Source: Maribacter sp. 1_MG-2023 (GTDB lineage: Bacteria; Bacteroidota; Bacteroidia; Flavobacteriales; Flavobacteriaceae). Taken from it: DNA of 64,000 nucleotides. Positions within the stretch are counted from its first letter, which is position 1. Every line of letters starts with the position of its first letter. Below are positions 27,569-36,124 of this stretch, piece after piece. The stretch is taken from assembly GCF_030547005.1 (NCBI RefSeq), contig NZ_JAUOPN010000003.1:62001-126000 (forward strand), written 5' to 3'. The notes beneath the pieces were generated by a model. That model made no database searches, was not told the DNA's origin, and worked only from the letters and a program-made list of their open reading frames with translations. The position numbers and the translations under genes were made by a program.

Positions 27569-29917
27569 TTACTCTGTTCGTAAACTTTTTACAGGATTAA
27601 CCCTAGCTGCATTGAACGCTTGAAAACTAATGGTCAATAAGGCAATAAAAACTGCGACTATTGCAGCTATGACAAACGACCAAGCATTAATAGAAATACG
27701 ATAAGCAAAACCTTCTAACCAGTTTTGCATTAAAAAAAAGGCAATAGGTATGGCGATGACTATTGCCATGAATACCAAACGCATAAAATCTTTGGACAAC
27801 AAGCCTACTATTCCTGTAATGCTAGACCCCAATACTTTACGAACTCCTATTTCTTTTCTACGTTGGTCAGCTGTAAAGGCAGATAGCCCAAATAAACCTA
27901 AGCAAGAAATTAATATGGCAAGAAGCGCAAAAATTTGAGAAAGGTTTCCTATTAATTTTTCACTTTTAAACTTGGCATTATAGGTGTCATCTACAAATTC
28001 ATATTCAAAAGGAAATGCGGGATTAAACTTTTTTAATGATGCTTCCATACTAGCTAATGCCGCTGTTGTTGCTACGCCCGACTTCGCCTTTACATACATA
28101 AAACGCCCTTGGCTTGGGTCATTAAAAAATATCACCGGATCACTAGACCCGTACATATCATCATATAAATAGTCTTTAACAACACCAATTATAAAATAAT
28201 CTTCCTCTATTGTTTTACCAATGGCACTGCCTTCACCCATTAATCTTGCAAAGGATTCACTAACCAATAGGTTGGTGCTATCCTTTATTGGGTTTCTACT
28301 GAATCCCCTACCCTCAATAATTTTCATACCTGTGGTATTAAAGAAATCTGCTGTAATATCTCGTACAGATACCAGTACATCTTCAGTATCTACACCGCCT
28401 TGCCAATTTAATCCGGATGTATTATTTCCGCCTGATAAAATATCAGAATTTATAAGTCCAATACTTTCAATCATTCCTGAAGACTTCATATTTTCTTCAA
28501 TAGGTTTGAAGTTTTTAATGATATCTCCATTCACAGGTATCTTGACTAAGTTTTCTTTATCATACCCTAAATCGCGCCCTTTTACATGTTGTACTTGTTG
28601 GTAAACAATTATGGTACTTATTATAAACACGATGGAAACTACAAACTGAATAGCTACGAGTCCTTTTCTGATAAATGATGCGCTTCCTTTTGTTTTTCGT
28701 GCCCCCTTCAATACATCTACCGGTTTAAAAGAAGACAAGTAGAATGCCGGATACCAACCCGCAACAAAACCACAAACCAGTGTGATGCCTAGTAATGTCA
28801 AAACATGAACAGAATTGAACAAACTAAAATCAAGCTGTTTATCTATCATCATATTAAACTGTGGCACCAGTAATTTTAATAACAGCACACTCAATACGGC
28901 AGATAAGGCGGCAGTTATTATCGCCTCTGCCATAAACTGAGCTATTAGCCCTTTTCTTCCTGAGCCTAATACCTTTCGTACACCTACTTCATTTGCTCTT
29001 TTTTCACTTCTAGCAGTTGCCAAGTTCATAAAATTGATGCAGGCTATCAATAAAATAATAATGGCAATAAGACTAAACAGCCTTACATAAGTTATTTTAC
29101 CTCCTATATTTTTACCTCCTTCAAAGGCGGACCTTAAATGCCAGTCTTTCATAGAAAATAAAAATGCTATGGTTTCGTCATCTTCCGTTTTCATGGGAAG
29201 TATTGCTTTTACTTTCTCATTGACAACATTAAAATTTGCTTCTGGAGAAAGCTCCACAAAAGTGTCTGAAAAATTAGCACCATATTCTTTTACCCATTCA
29301 TTATCCTTTGCAAAGCGCTCAAAAGGAACAACCCAATCAAAACTGTATGTGATATTGTGTGGTAAATCTTCATAAACTCCTGAAACGGTATAACTTGTTT
29401 CATTATTTATTTTAATTACTTTATTAATTGCAGATGTATTTTCGCCAAATAACTGGTTAGCCGTCTCTTGTGAGATGACAATGGCATCTACATCATTAAA
29501 AGCCGTTTCTAAATTACCTTCTACAAATGAGAGACTGAACATGCTTAAAAAATCTGGGTCTGCGTATCGTCCAAATTTATTGATAGAAGTTTCTCCTACC
29601 TGAAATAAAAAATCTTCTCCTTTTGTTCTAGCAGACCCAACTATTCCTGGTACTTCTTGCTTTAATACTTCAGCTAACGGACCAGGAGTAGCCTGAAAAA
29701 ATGTACGCCATTCACCTTCGTATTGTTGGTTGGTAGGTACATAATACACTACATCTTGCTTGTCAAAATTTTGATCATAACCTACCTCATCTTCTACCCA
29801 AAGTAGAATCATTGCCGCACAGGTAATACCTATTGCCAAACCAAAAATATTAAGCATGCAATACCCTTTATTCTTCCAAAGGTTTCTCCAAGCGATTTTT
29901 ATATAGTTTTTGAACAT
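27569..29917 (-). CDS. MacB/FtsX-type ABC permease, paralogue 6
   Basis: This 782-residue permease is the shortest of the set and belongs to the ENGK-type subgroup (FEGGKNIGGKITYVRLF before helix 2, then FMNLATARSEKRANEVGVRK). Shared ends are MFKNYIKIAWRNLWKNK and NPVKSLRTE. Eight helices and two periplasmic domains are visible. It follows paralogue 7 by 22 bases and so probably belongs to the TolC-HlyD-ATPase-permease transcription unit from promoter A. It is followed by the operator and promoter of paralogue 5; its stop almost touches operator C. Confidence 0.9.
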   Translation of the reverse strand: MFKNYIKIAWRNLWKNKGYCMLNIFGLAIGITCAAMILLWVEDEVGYDQNFDKQDVVYYVPTNQQYEGEWRTFFQATPGPLAEVLKQEVPGIVGSARTKGEDFLFQVGETSINKFGRYADPDFLSMFSLSFVEGNLETAFNDVDAIVISQETANQLFGENTSAINKVIKINNETSYTVSGVYEDLPHNITYSFDWVVPFERFAKDNEWVKEYGANFSDTFVELSPEANFNVVNEKVKAILPMKTEDDETIAFLFSMKDWHLRSAFEGGKNIGGKITYVRLFSLIAIIILLIACINFMNLATARSEKRANEVGVRKVLGSGRKGLIAQFMAEAIITAALSAVLSVLLLKLLVPQFNMMIDKQLDFSLFNSVHVLTLLGITLVCGFVAGWYPAFYLSSFKPVDVLKGARKTKGSASFIRKGLVAIQFVVSIVFIISTIIVYQQVQHVKGRDLGYDKENLVKIPVNGDIIKNFKPIEENMKSSGMIESIGLINSDILSGGNNTSGLNWQGGVDTEDVLVSVRDITADFFNTTGMKIIEGRGFSRNPIKDSTNLLVSESFARLMGEGSAIGKTIEEDYFIIGVVKDYLYDDMYGSSDPVIFFNDPSQGRFMYVKAKSGVATTAALASMEASLKKFNPAFPFEYEFVDDTYNAKFKSEKLIGNLSQIFALLAILISCLGLFGLSAFTADQRRKEIGVRKVLGSSITGIVGLLSKDFMRLVFMAIVIAIPIAFFLMQNWLEGFAYRISINAWSFVIAAIVAVFIALLTISFQAFNAARVNPVKSLRTE

Positions 29918-29939
29918 GATTCTCGTTTTTGATGATGAA

Positions 29940-32357
29940 TTATTCTTTCCGTAAACTTTTTAATGGTTGTATCAATGCCGCACCTACAGATTGATAACTT
30001 ATAGTCAGTATTGCGATGGTCAATGCAATTAAACCTGCTACTAGAAATATTCCCCAACCAATGGTAATATGGTAAGCAAAGTCTTGTAACCATCGGGTCA
30101 TCATATACCACCCTATCGGCACAGCTATTATGATAGATACTAAAATAAGTTTCATGAAATCTAGGGTAAGCAACTTATAGATACTCTTAAATGGCGCACC
30201 TAATACCAAGCGTATGCTAATCTCTTTTTTACGCTGTTCTACCATAAATGCAGATAGGGCAAACAACCCTAAACACGCCACCAATATGGCAAATAATGCA
30301 AAGCTGTTGAATATCTTACCCATGCGCTCTACATCATCATGCATACGACTAAATTCTTGGTCTAAGAAGCTATAATTTATAGATTGGTTTGGAACATTTT
30401 TATTCCAAAGAGTTTGTATAGATTCTAATGCCTGGTTTACATTCCCTTTCTCCAATTTCAGTGATATAGACCCTAAATCTTTGCCAATTACCAATGACAA
30501 GGAAGAAATATCTTCTTTTAAGGACTTAAAATGAAAATCATCTACTACGCCTATTACTTTGAACATCTGCCCATTATTATTAATCTCTTTGCCAACTGCA
30601 TTTTCTAAACCTAACTCTCTTTGCATATTGGTATTTATAATGATGGAATTCAATGAATCTGATGCAAACTGCTTAGAGAAATCTCTACCGGTATTAAGCG
30701 TAATACCTAATGTTTTAATGTAATCATAATCTACCCTCCAAATTTGAGCGGGTATGCCTCTACCTTCATTACCTTCGTCTTCTCTTCTAAAGGTATTTCC
30801 ATTTCTACTACCACCATCTACTGGTAAATAGTTGGATATAGTTGCTGCCTTTACCTGTGGTAGTTGTAGTAACTGCTCTTTAAAATTTTCTGCACTATTC
30901 CCTAATACTCCGGTGCCCTCAAGTATCACCACTTGTTCTTTATCATAACCCAATTCTTTTTGAAGAATAAAGTCCATTTGCTGATAAATAATCAACGTGG
31001 CTATAATCAAGATTACCGATGTAGTAAATTGAAAAATAACTAATCCGCTTCTTAATTTCCCACTCTTACTACCTATACTTAAACTACCTTTTAGAACATT
31101 TACGGGTTTAAATGCTGATAAATATAATGCGGGATAAAGCCCTGCCAATGCTCCAACCAAAAGAGCAAAAATCAAAACAACAGGTATAAACCACCATATA
31201 GCCCAAGGCATTTCAATTGTTTTTGATGCGATAGTATTAAAAGCTGGCAATAATGCCCAAGCCAATAAAACACCAAGTATAAATGATACAAAACTGAACA
31301 AGATAGATTCGGTCATGAATTGCACCACCAAATTACTTTTATAGGCACCAATGGTTTTTCTTAGGCCTACCTCTTTTGCTCTATTAGCTGATTTTGCTGT
31401 AGAAAGATTAATAAAATTGATTACTGCTAATAGTAGTACAAAACCGGCAATAGCCGCAAAGAGCCAAACGAATCTAATATCGCCATGCTTAAGACCATCT
31501 GCCATTTTAATATCTGAATACAAGTGAATATCTGTGATAGGCTGAAGTTTATACTCCATGGTTCTTAGCACATCAATAAAATCTGGCGCACGCCCTCTTT
31601 CTCGTTGTGCAGGAATGATATAATCTTCAACAATAGAAACCATTTTTTTCTCTAATTGTTGAACATTTGTATTGGGGTCTACTAATACATAGGTAAAGTA
31701 GTTCTGATTGGTCCAACTTGCATTGGTGTCTTCAATGGGAATTAAAAAATCGTATTCTAAATGCGAATTCTTGGGCGCATCTTTCATAACACCTGTAACG
31801 GTGTACGGTTTACTAGCGTCATTATCTAAAATGATTGTTTCGCCTATAATCGTTTCATTCTTAAAATATTTTGCCGCTTTAGATTCTGAGATTACTATAC
31901 TCTTCGGATTTGCCAATGCCGTGTTCGGATTGCCCTGCTCTAACTTCACATCTAGTATCTCAAATGCTTCTTGGTCTGCAAGTAAAAATCCGTCTTCGAG
32001 GTTATTTTGGCTCTCGTCAGCTAAACGAATACCACGTTTACCGGCTCCAAATATTCCTGTAGTATTTACTTTTCCCGCTTTCATAATTTCAGGAAAATCA
32101 CTTTGCAAGACATCTGCAAAAGGTAACTGAAAGTGTGTACTTTTCATTACTTCACCCTTGTACATACCTTCTAGCACTACACGGTACATTTGATCCTTAT
32201 TGGCGTAGTGTTGATCATAACCCACCTCATTGCGAATGAATAATGCAATTAAAAGACAGGCTGCTATACCAACAGCAAAGCCGCCAATTTTTATGGCGGC
32301 AAAGAGTTTATCTTTCTTTAAACTTCTCCAAGCAATTTTAAGATGGTTTCTATACAT
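29940..32357 (-). CDS. MacB/FtsX-type ABC permease, paralogue 7
   Basis: This 805-residue permease forms a subgroup with paralogue 5 (ITDIHLYSDIKMADGLKHGD before helix 2; FINLSTAKSANRAKEVGLRK after it). The last residues QPLKSLRKE differ from the NPVKSLRTE of the others. The second coupling motif is KEISIRLVLGAP, with Leu for Lys in the RK pair. It lies 146 bases from the canonical ATPase gene upstream and is its closest permease, so these two may form the core transporter with the HlyD and TolC proteins. Confidence 0.9.
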   Translation of the reverse strand: MYRNHLKIAWRSLKKDKLFAAIKIGGFAVGIAACLLIALFIRNEVGYDQHYANKDQMYRVVLEGMYKGEVMKSTHFQLPFADVLQSDFPEIMKAGKVNTTGIFGAGKRGIRLADESQNNLEDGFLLADQEAFEILDVKLEQGNPNTALANPKSIVISESKAAKYFKNETIIGETIILDNDASKPYTVTGVMKDAPKNSHLEYDFLIPIEDTNASWTNQNYFTYVLVDPNTNVQQLEKKMVSIVEDYIIPAQRERGRAPDFIDVLRTMEYKLQPITDIHLYSDIKMADGLKHGDIRFVWLFAAIAGFVLLLAVINFINLSTAKSANRAKEVGLRKTIGAYKSNLVVQFMTESILFSFVSFILGVLLAWALLPAFNTIASKTIEMPWAIWWFIPVVLIFALLVGALAGLYPALYLSAFKPVNVLKGSLSIGSKSGKLRSGLVIFQFTTSVILIIATLIIYQQMDFILQKELGYDKEQVVILEGTGVLGNSAENFKEQLLQLPQVKAATISNYLPVDGGSRNGNTFRREDEGNEGRGIPAQIWRVDYDYIKTLGITLNTGRDFSKQFASDSLNSIIINTNMQRELGLENAVGKEINNNGQMFKVIGVVDDFHFKSLKEDISSLSLVIGKDLGSISLKLEKGNVNQALESIQTLWNKNVPNQSINYSFLDQEFSRMHDDVERMGKIFNSFALFAILVACLGLFALSAFMVEQRKKEISIRLVLGAPFKSIYKLLTLDFMKLILVSIIIAVPIGWYMMTRWLQDFAYHITIGWGIFLVAGLIALTIAILTISYQSVGAALIQPLKSLRKE

Positions 32358-32450
32358 GATTCCCGTTTTATGTGATTGATGACACTTCTATTATCCGTGA
32401 TTAAGAGATAAGCTTGGTTGGTTCGGTTTTTGGTTGATTAGTTATCTTCA

Positions 32451-32477
32451 CTTCTGCTCCGCTCAGTGAACGGAACC
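32451..32477. repeat. Dispersed intergenic repeat fragment
   Basis: CTTCTGCTCCGCTCAGTGAA followed by CGGAACC in the ATPase-permease gap weakly resembles the CGCTCAG part of the copies near 9724 and 14226. Confidence 0.25.
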
Positions 32478-32503
32478 AATAATTGATTGATGAATAAACT
32501 TCG

Positions 32504-33199
32504 CTACATCATGGCTCCGATTGCTCGGTTCTGACTTTCGGTTACTACTTGACCATCGAATAGGTTTACTACTCTATGCGCATAGTGCGAATCTCTATCT
32601 GAGTGTGTTACCATAACTATGGTGGTTCCCTCTTGGTTTAATTCTGTTAATAGGTTCATCACCTCGATTCCGTTTTTGGAATCTAAATTACCAGTTGGCT
32701 CATCTGCCAGTATTAATTTTGGATTGGTTACTACCGCTCTTGAAATAGCTACACGTTGCTGTTGACCGCCTGATAGTTGCTGTGGAAAATGCTTTTCTCT
32801 ATGCGCAATTTTCATACGCTCTAGTACTTTCATTACTTTTTCTTTACGCTCCGCTTTACCCATTTTTAAGTAGATCAGCGGTAGCTCTACATTTTCAAAA
32901 ACTGTAAGTTCATCGATAAGATTAAAACTCTGAAAAACGAAACCCAAATTACCTTTACGTAATTGTGTACGCTGACTTTCCTTTAACCCACCAACTTCAT
33001 TACCGGCAAAATTGTAGCTGCCATCGGTAGGGTTATCTAACATACCAATAATGTTCAATAAGGTAGATTTACCACAACCTGACGGCCCCATAATGGCAAC
33101 AAATTCTCCATCTTCTACTTTTAGGTTGACACTATTCAATGCCAAGGTTTCTACTTCTTCTGTTCTAAAACTTTTTTTAAGGTTCGTAATGGTTATCAT
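32504..33199 (-). CDS. ABC transporter ATPase, LolD/MacB type (canonical)
   Basis: This 231-residue ATPase has all motifs in standard form: Walker A GPSGCGKST (38-46), Q-loop in FVFQSFNLIDEL, signature LSGGQQQRVAISRA with Arg149, Walker B LILADEPTGNL, D-loop GNLDS (Asp173) and H-loop VTHSDRD. It follows the HlyD-type gene and precedes permease paralogue 7, so it is the energising subunit of a MacAB-TolC-like pump. It may also serve the permeases without a near ATPase. Confidence 0.93.
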   Translation of the reverse strand: MITITNLKKSFRTEEVETLALNSVNLKVEDGEFVAIMGPSGCGKSTLLNIIGMLDNPTDGSYNFAGNEVGGLKESQRTQLRKGNLGFVFQSFNLIDELTVFENVELPLIYLKMGKAERKEKVMKVLERMKIAHREKHFPQQLSGGQQQRVAISRAVVTNPKLILADEPTGNLDSKNGIEVMNLLTELNQEGTTIVMVTHSDRDSHYAHRVVNLFDGQVVTESQNRAIGAMM

Positions 33200-33260
33200 A
33201 TTCCTGCTATTTTGATTGTTATAATGACACCGAGAATTCTCAGATGTGACAGTTGGTTTT

Positions 33261-34511
33261 CTATTTTAATACTATTCTCTCGGCTTCGCCGAAATTATCA
33301 TAGTTACTTGTAATTACTTTTTCTCCAGGTTCCAAGCCTTCTAATACTTCATAGTATCTAGAATTCTGCTTTCCTATTCTAATATTTCTTTTAATGGCTT
33401 CTCCACCATCAGAATTCACAACAAAAATCCATTGTCCGCCAGTGCTTTGAAAGAAACTTCCTTTTGGTAACAAAAGCGCATCGTTAGATTCACCTAATTG
33501 TAATTTAATGTTGTAGCTCTGACCTGAACGAATGGTCTCTGGCTTATTATCGGTAAACACTAAATCAACCTTAAACCTACCGTTTCTTACCTCAGGATAT
33601 ACCTTTCGTAATCGCAATGGAAATTCTGTTCCGTTACGCTCTAAAACCGCAACCAAATCTCTTTTCACTCTATCAATATAATGCTCATCGATTTCTGCTT
33701 CTATTTTATAATCAGTAAGTACATTAATCTGCCCTATTCGCTGCCCTTGTGCTATACTTTGCCCAATTTCGGCATCTAAAAATCCTAATTGACCATCTGC
33801 AGGAGCGCGAACATTTAAGTGATCTAATCTTTGGTAAACCATACCCAAAGTCTTTTGCATACGGTCTAAATCTGTATCCAAACCTTTTAATGATGTTGAG
33901 CGTAATTCATCATCCTGCACAGTTTGTACTTTAATAATTTCATGTTGTTTTTGAGATAATTCATAATTTTCTTTTGATAACTGAAATGCTTCTCTAGAAA
34001 TTAGCTCATCATCGAACAAGGCTTTGTTCTGCTCATAATTTCTTTTCAAACGTTGTAAGTCTGTGCTTGCCGTCGCTAATGATCTTCTGCCTTCTACCTG
34101 TCTAGAATCGAAACTCATTTTGGTTGACCTTAAGTCATTTTGCTTTAAAGCTAAGTTACTTTCGCTAGCCAAAATCTGCTCGTACAAATTCATGTTCTCT
34201 AGCTTCAAAATGATATCACCTTTCTTTACCATGGCACCTTCTTCTATAAGTTTCTCACTTACACGTCCACCTTCATAGGCATCCATATAAATTGTGGCTA
34301 TTGGTGCAACACTACCGTTAATAGTAATATAGTCATCGAATTTACCTGCAGAAACCTCAGCAATGGATAGCTTATCTTTTTCTGTTCTGAAAGTCGATAC
34401 GGAACTTGCAAATAATAATTGATAGCCCACCAATAGCAACAACGCACCTAATGCGATGTAGCCGTAATGTTTTAACTTTAGTCCTTTTTTCTTTTCTAAT
34501 TTTATGTCCAT
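33261..34511 (-). CDS. HlyD/MacA-type periplasmic adaptor
   Basis: This 416-residue membrane-fusion protein has an N-terminal helix (about 16-36), then a barrel/lipoyl part (GGRVSEKLIEEGAMVKKGDI near residue 90). A long coiled-coil hairpin (about 110-230, rich in Gln, Lys and Glu), the second lipoyl half with RAPADGQLG, and a C-terminal barrel (LEPGEKVITSNYDNFG) follow. It should link the inner-membrane ABC permease to the TolC channel. Gene order TolC-HlyD-ATPase-permease with gaps of 56, 61 and 146 bases supports one export complex. Confidence 0.92.
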   Translation of the reverse strand: MDIKLEKKKGLKLKHYGYIALGALLLLVGYQLLFASSVSTFRTEKDKLSIAEVSAGKFDDYITINGSVAPIATIYMDAYEGGRVSEKLIEEGAMVKKGDIILKLENMNLYEQILASESNLALKQNDLRSTKMSFDSRQVEGRRSLATASTDLQRLKRNYEQNKALFDDELISREAFQLSKENYELSQKQHEIIKVQTVQDDELRSTSLKGLDTDLDRMQKTLGMVYQRLDHLNVRAPADGQLGFLDAEIGQSIAQGQRIGQINVLTDYKIEAEIDEHYIDRVKRDLVAVLERNGTEFPLRLRKVYPEVRNGRFKVDLVFTDNKPETIRSGQSYNIKLQLGESNDALLLPKGSFFQSTGGQWIFVVNSDGGEAIKRNIRIGKQNSRYYEVLEGLEPGEKVITSNYDNFGEAERIVLK

Positions 34512-34567
34512 CTTATTCGTAATTCATTTTTCGTTTTTGCCTACTCTTTACTGACCCCTTTTAAGGG

Positions 34568-35923
34568 CTAGTTAGATTGAATATCAAATACTGTTAATCC
34601 TCGATAAAAATCTAATGTGCTTTTATTAATTTCTGAACGAAGCTTTACCTGTAAATTTTCATTCTGTGCACCAGCAAATAAATTCTTGGCCGTAAAAAGC
34701 TCTAAAGCGTTGATAAGCCCTTTCTCATATCGTTTTTGAGCAATAGTAAATGTAAGATTTTGTGCTTCCACTTTTTGATTGCTTTGCATCAACTCTACCA
34801 GTAAAGAATTATAATCTTGTACCAGTTTCTGTATAGCTTGAAACAGCTCTTGTTCTTGTGTTTTTAGATTGTTCTCTGCTCTCATCTTTTCTATTTTAGA
34901 TTGCTTTAGTCTAGATCTTGCAGACCAACCATTACTTATAGGTACATTTAAATTGACACCAACATATTGTGAGGTATTATCTCTAAACTGCTCTCTAAAT
35001 GGTAAGGTATTACCTAATGTATCTCTAAAAGTTTCGAAATACCCTGTTCCAATACCCGCAAAGAATGATAGTGAAGGGTATAATCTACCTCTTGAAACCG
35101 CTACTTGTTTTTTAGCTGCTTCCGTTCTAAATTCTTGTGCTTTTATCATTGGAATAAATTCCCTTGCTTCTTTATAAACAGAATCTGATTTCATTTCTTT
35201 ACTCTTAACTTCAGACACTATTTCTTGTAAATCTTTTTGAATATTTATCTCTGACGTATTCTCCAAATTCATTTCTTGAATTAATGTTAATTTCGCAGCA
35301 GCCAACTGATTCTTACTTTGGGTAACATTTAATTCATCTGTCAACAGTAAAGATTCTGCTTCATACAAATCTGCACCAGCTTTCAATCCTAATTCTACCT
35401 GTCTTTCTACTAAGTTGTAATTAGATTGCGATACATTCAGTTGTTCCTTTGATATTTTTACAAGACCATCAAAAAACTGAATATCATAAAAAGCTTGCAT
35501 CACTCTAAATGCCAATAAATATTTTTGTTGTAATACTTCTTCTTGGGTCGCCTTTAACAACAACTTAGATGCTTTTATCGCATTGATTTTCTGAAACCCC
35601 TGAAATAAGTCTATAGACGATTCTAATGAATAATTATTCGAGAAAAAATCTTGATTTACATATGTACCTGTATTGGGATCTTCTGCTCTACCATTGTTAA
35701 CTCGATAACTAGAAAATGCATTTACTGAAGGCAATAAATTACGAACAGATTGCCTGTACGTTTCTCTATTTGATTGGTTGGTATACTTAAAGTCGTTTAA
35801 TTGCAAATTATGTTCTAATGCAAAAGACACGCATTCATCTAATGTCCAACTACTATCTTGAGCCATTATAGACCCCCAAATAGAGAGAAGTAAAAGTATC
35901 GTTATTATAAATTTTTGATTCAT
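34568..35923 (-). CDS. TolC-family outer membrane channel protein
   Basis: This 451-residue protein has a signal peptide (about residues 1-21, ending IMAQ) and two outer-membrane-efflux repeats rich in long Gln/Asn/Lys helices (about 30-240 and 250-445). It should form the trimeric exit duct of the pump. It is the first gene after the divergent control region with sigma-54-like promoter A, whose predicted start leaves a leader of only about 15-17 bases. Confidence 0.92.
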   Translation of the reverse strand: MNQKFIITILLLLSIWGSIMAQDSSWTLDECVSFALEHNLQLNDFKYTNQSNRETYRQSVRNLLPSVNAFSSYRVNNGRAEDPNTGTYVNQDFFSNNYSLESSIDLFQGFQKINAIKASKLLLKATQEEVLQQKYLLAFRVMQAFYDIQFFDGLVKISKEQLNVSQSNYNLVERQVELGLKAGADLYEAESLLLTDELNVTQSKNQLAAAKLTLIQEMNLENTSEINIQKDLQEIVSEVKSKEMKSDSVYKEAREFIPMIKAQEFRTEAAKKQVAVSRGRLYPSLSFFAGIGTGYFETFRDTLGNTLPFREQFRDNTSQYVGVNLNVPISNGWSARSRLKQSKIEKMRAENNLKTQEQELFQAIQKLVQDYNSLLVELMQSNQKVEAQNLTFTIAQKRYEKGLINALELFTAKNLFAGAQNENLQVKLRSEINKSTLDFYRGLTVFDIQSN

Positions 35924-35950
35924 TTCTTTATTGGTATGCCATTCTCCATA

Positions 35951-35964
35951 CTATATGCGTGCCA
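35951..35964 (-). promoter_or_regulatory. Sigma-54-like promoter A (-24/-12)
   Basis: TGGCACGCATATAG on the minus strand has a perfect -24 block (TGGCACG) and TAG at the -12 position. It lies 28 bases before the TolC start. Together with promoters B and C it defines TGGCAYG-N4-TAG. Confidence 0.5.
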
Positions 35965-36025
35965 TAATTTTAATTTATTGATTATCAAGCACTTACATAT
36001 TAATAAAAATTATACATATTTTACC

Positions 36026-36068
36026 AGTGTAAAAATGTTGTACAGATAATGTCAAAAATTTTTACACT
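36026..36068 (-). promoter_or_regulatory. Operator-like copy A with 11-bp inverted repeat
   Basis: Arms AGTGTAAAAAT (36026-36036) and ATTTTTACACT (36058-36068) flank a 21-base centre. The whole aligns without gaps to copies B and C. It starts 62 bp upstream of the -24 element, about one helical turn further than B and C. It lies in the divergent gap and might also control the regulator gene. Confidence 0.62.
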
Positions 36069-36124
36069 ACCATGAAAATATAAACTTCTATGTGTAGATT
36101 TAAATCAGTTAATAGATTGTTGCC

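Noticed and set aside
31708-32130. 140-codon open frame on the + strand inside permease paralogue 7
   Set aside because: Shadow of a long, clearly conserved permease gene; no start context and no family.
14377-32357. Mobile-element origin of the permease cluster
   Set aside because: No transposase, integrase, flanking direct repeats or tRNA were seen, and base composition looks like the surroundings.
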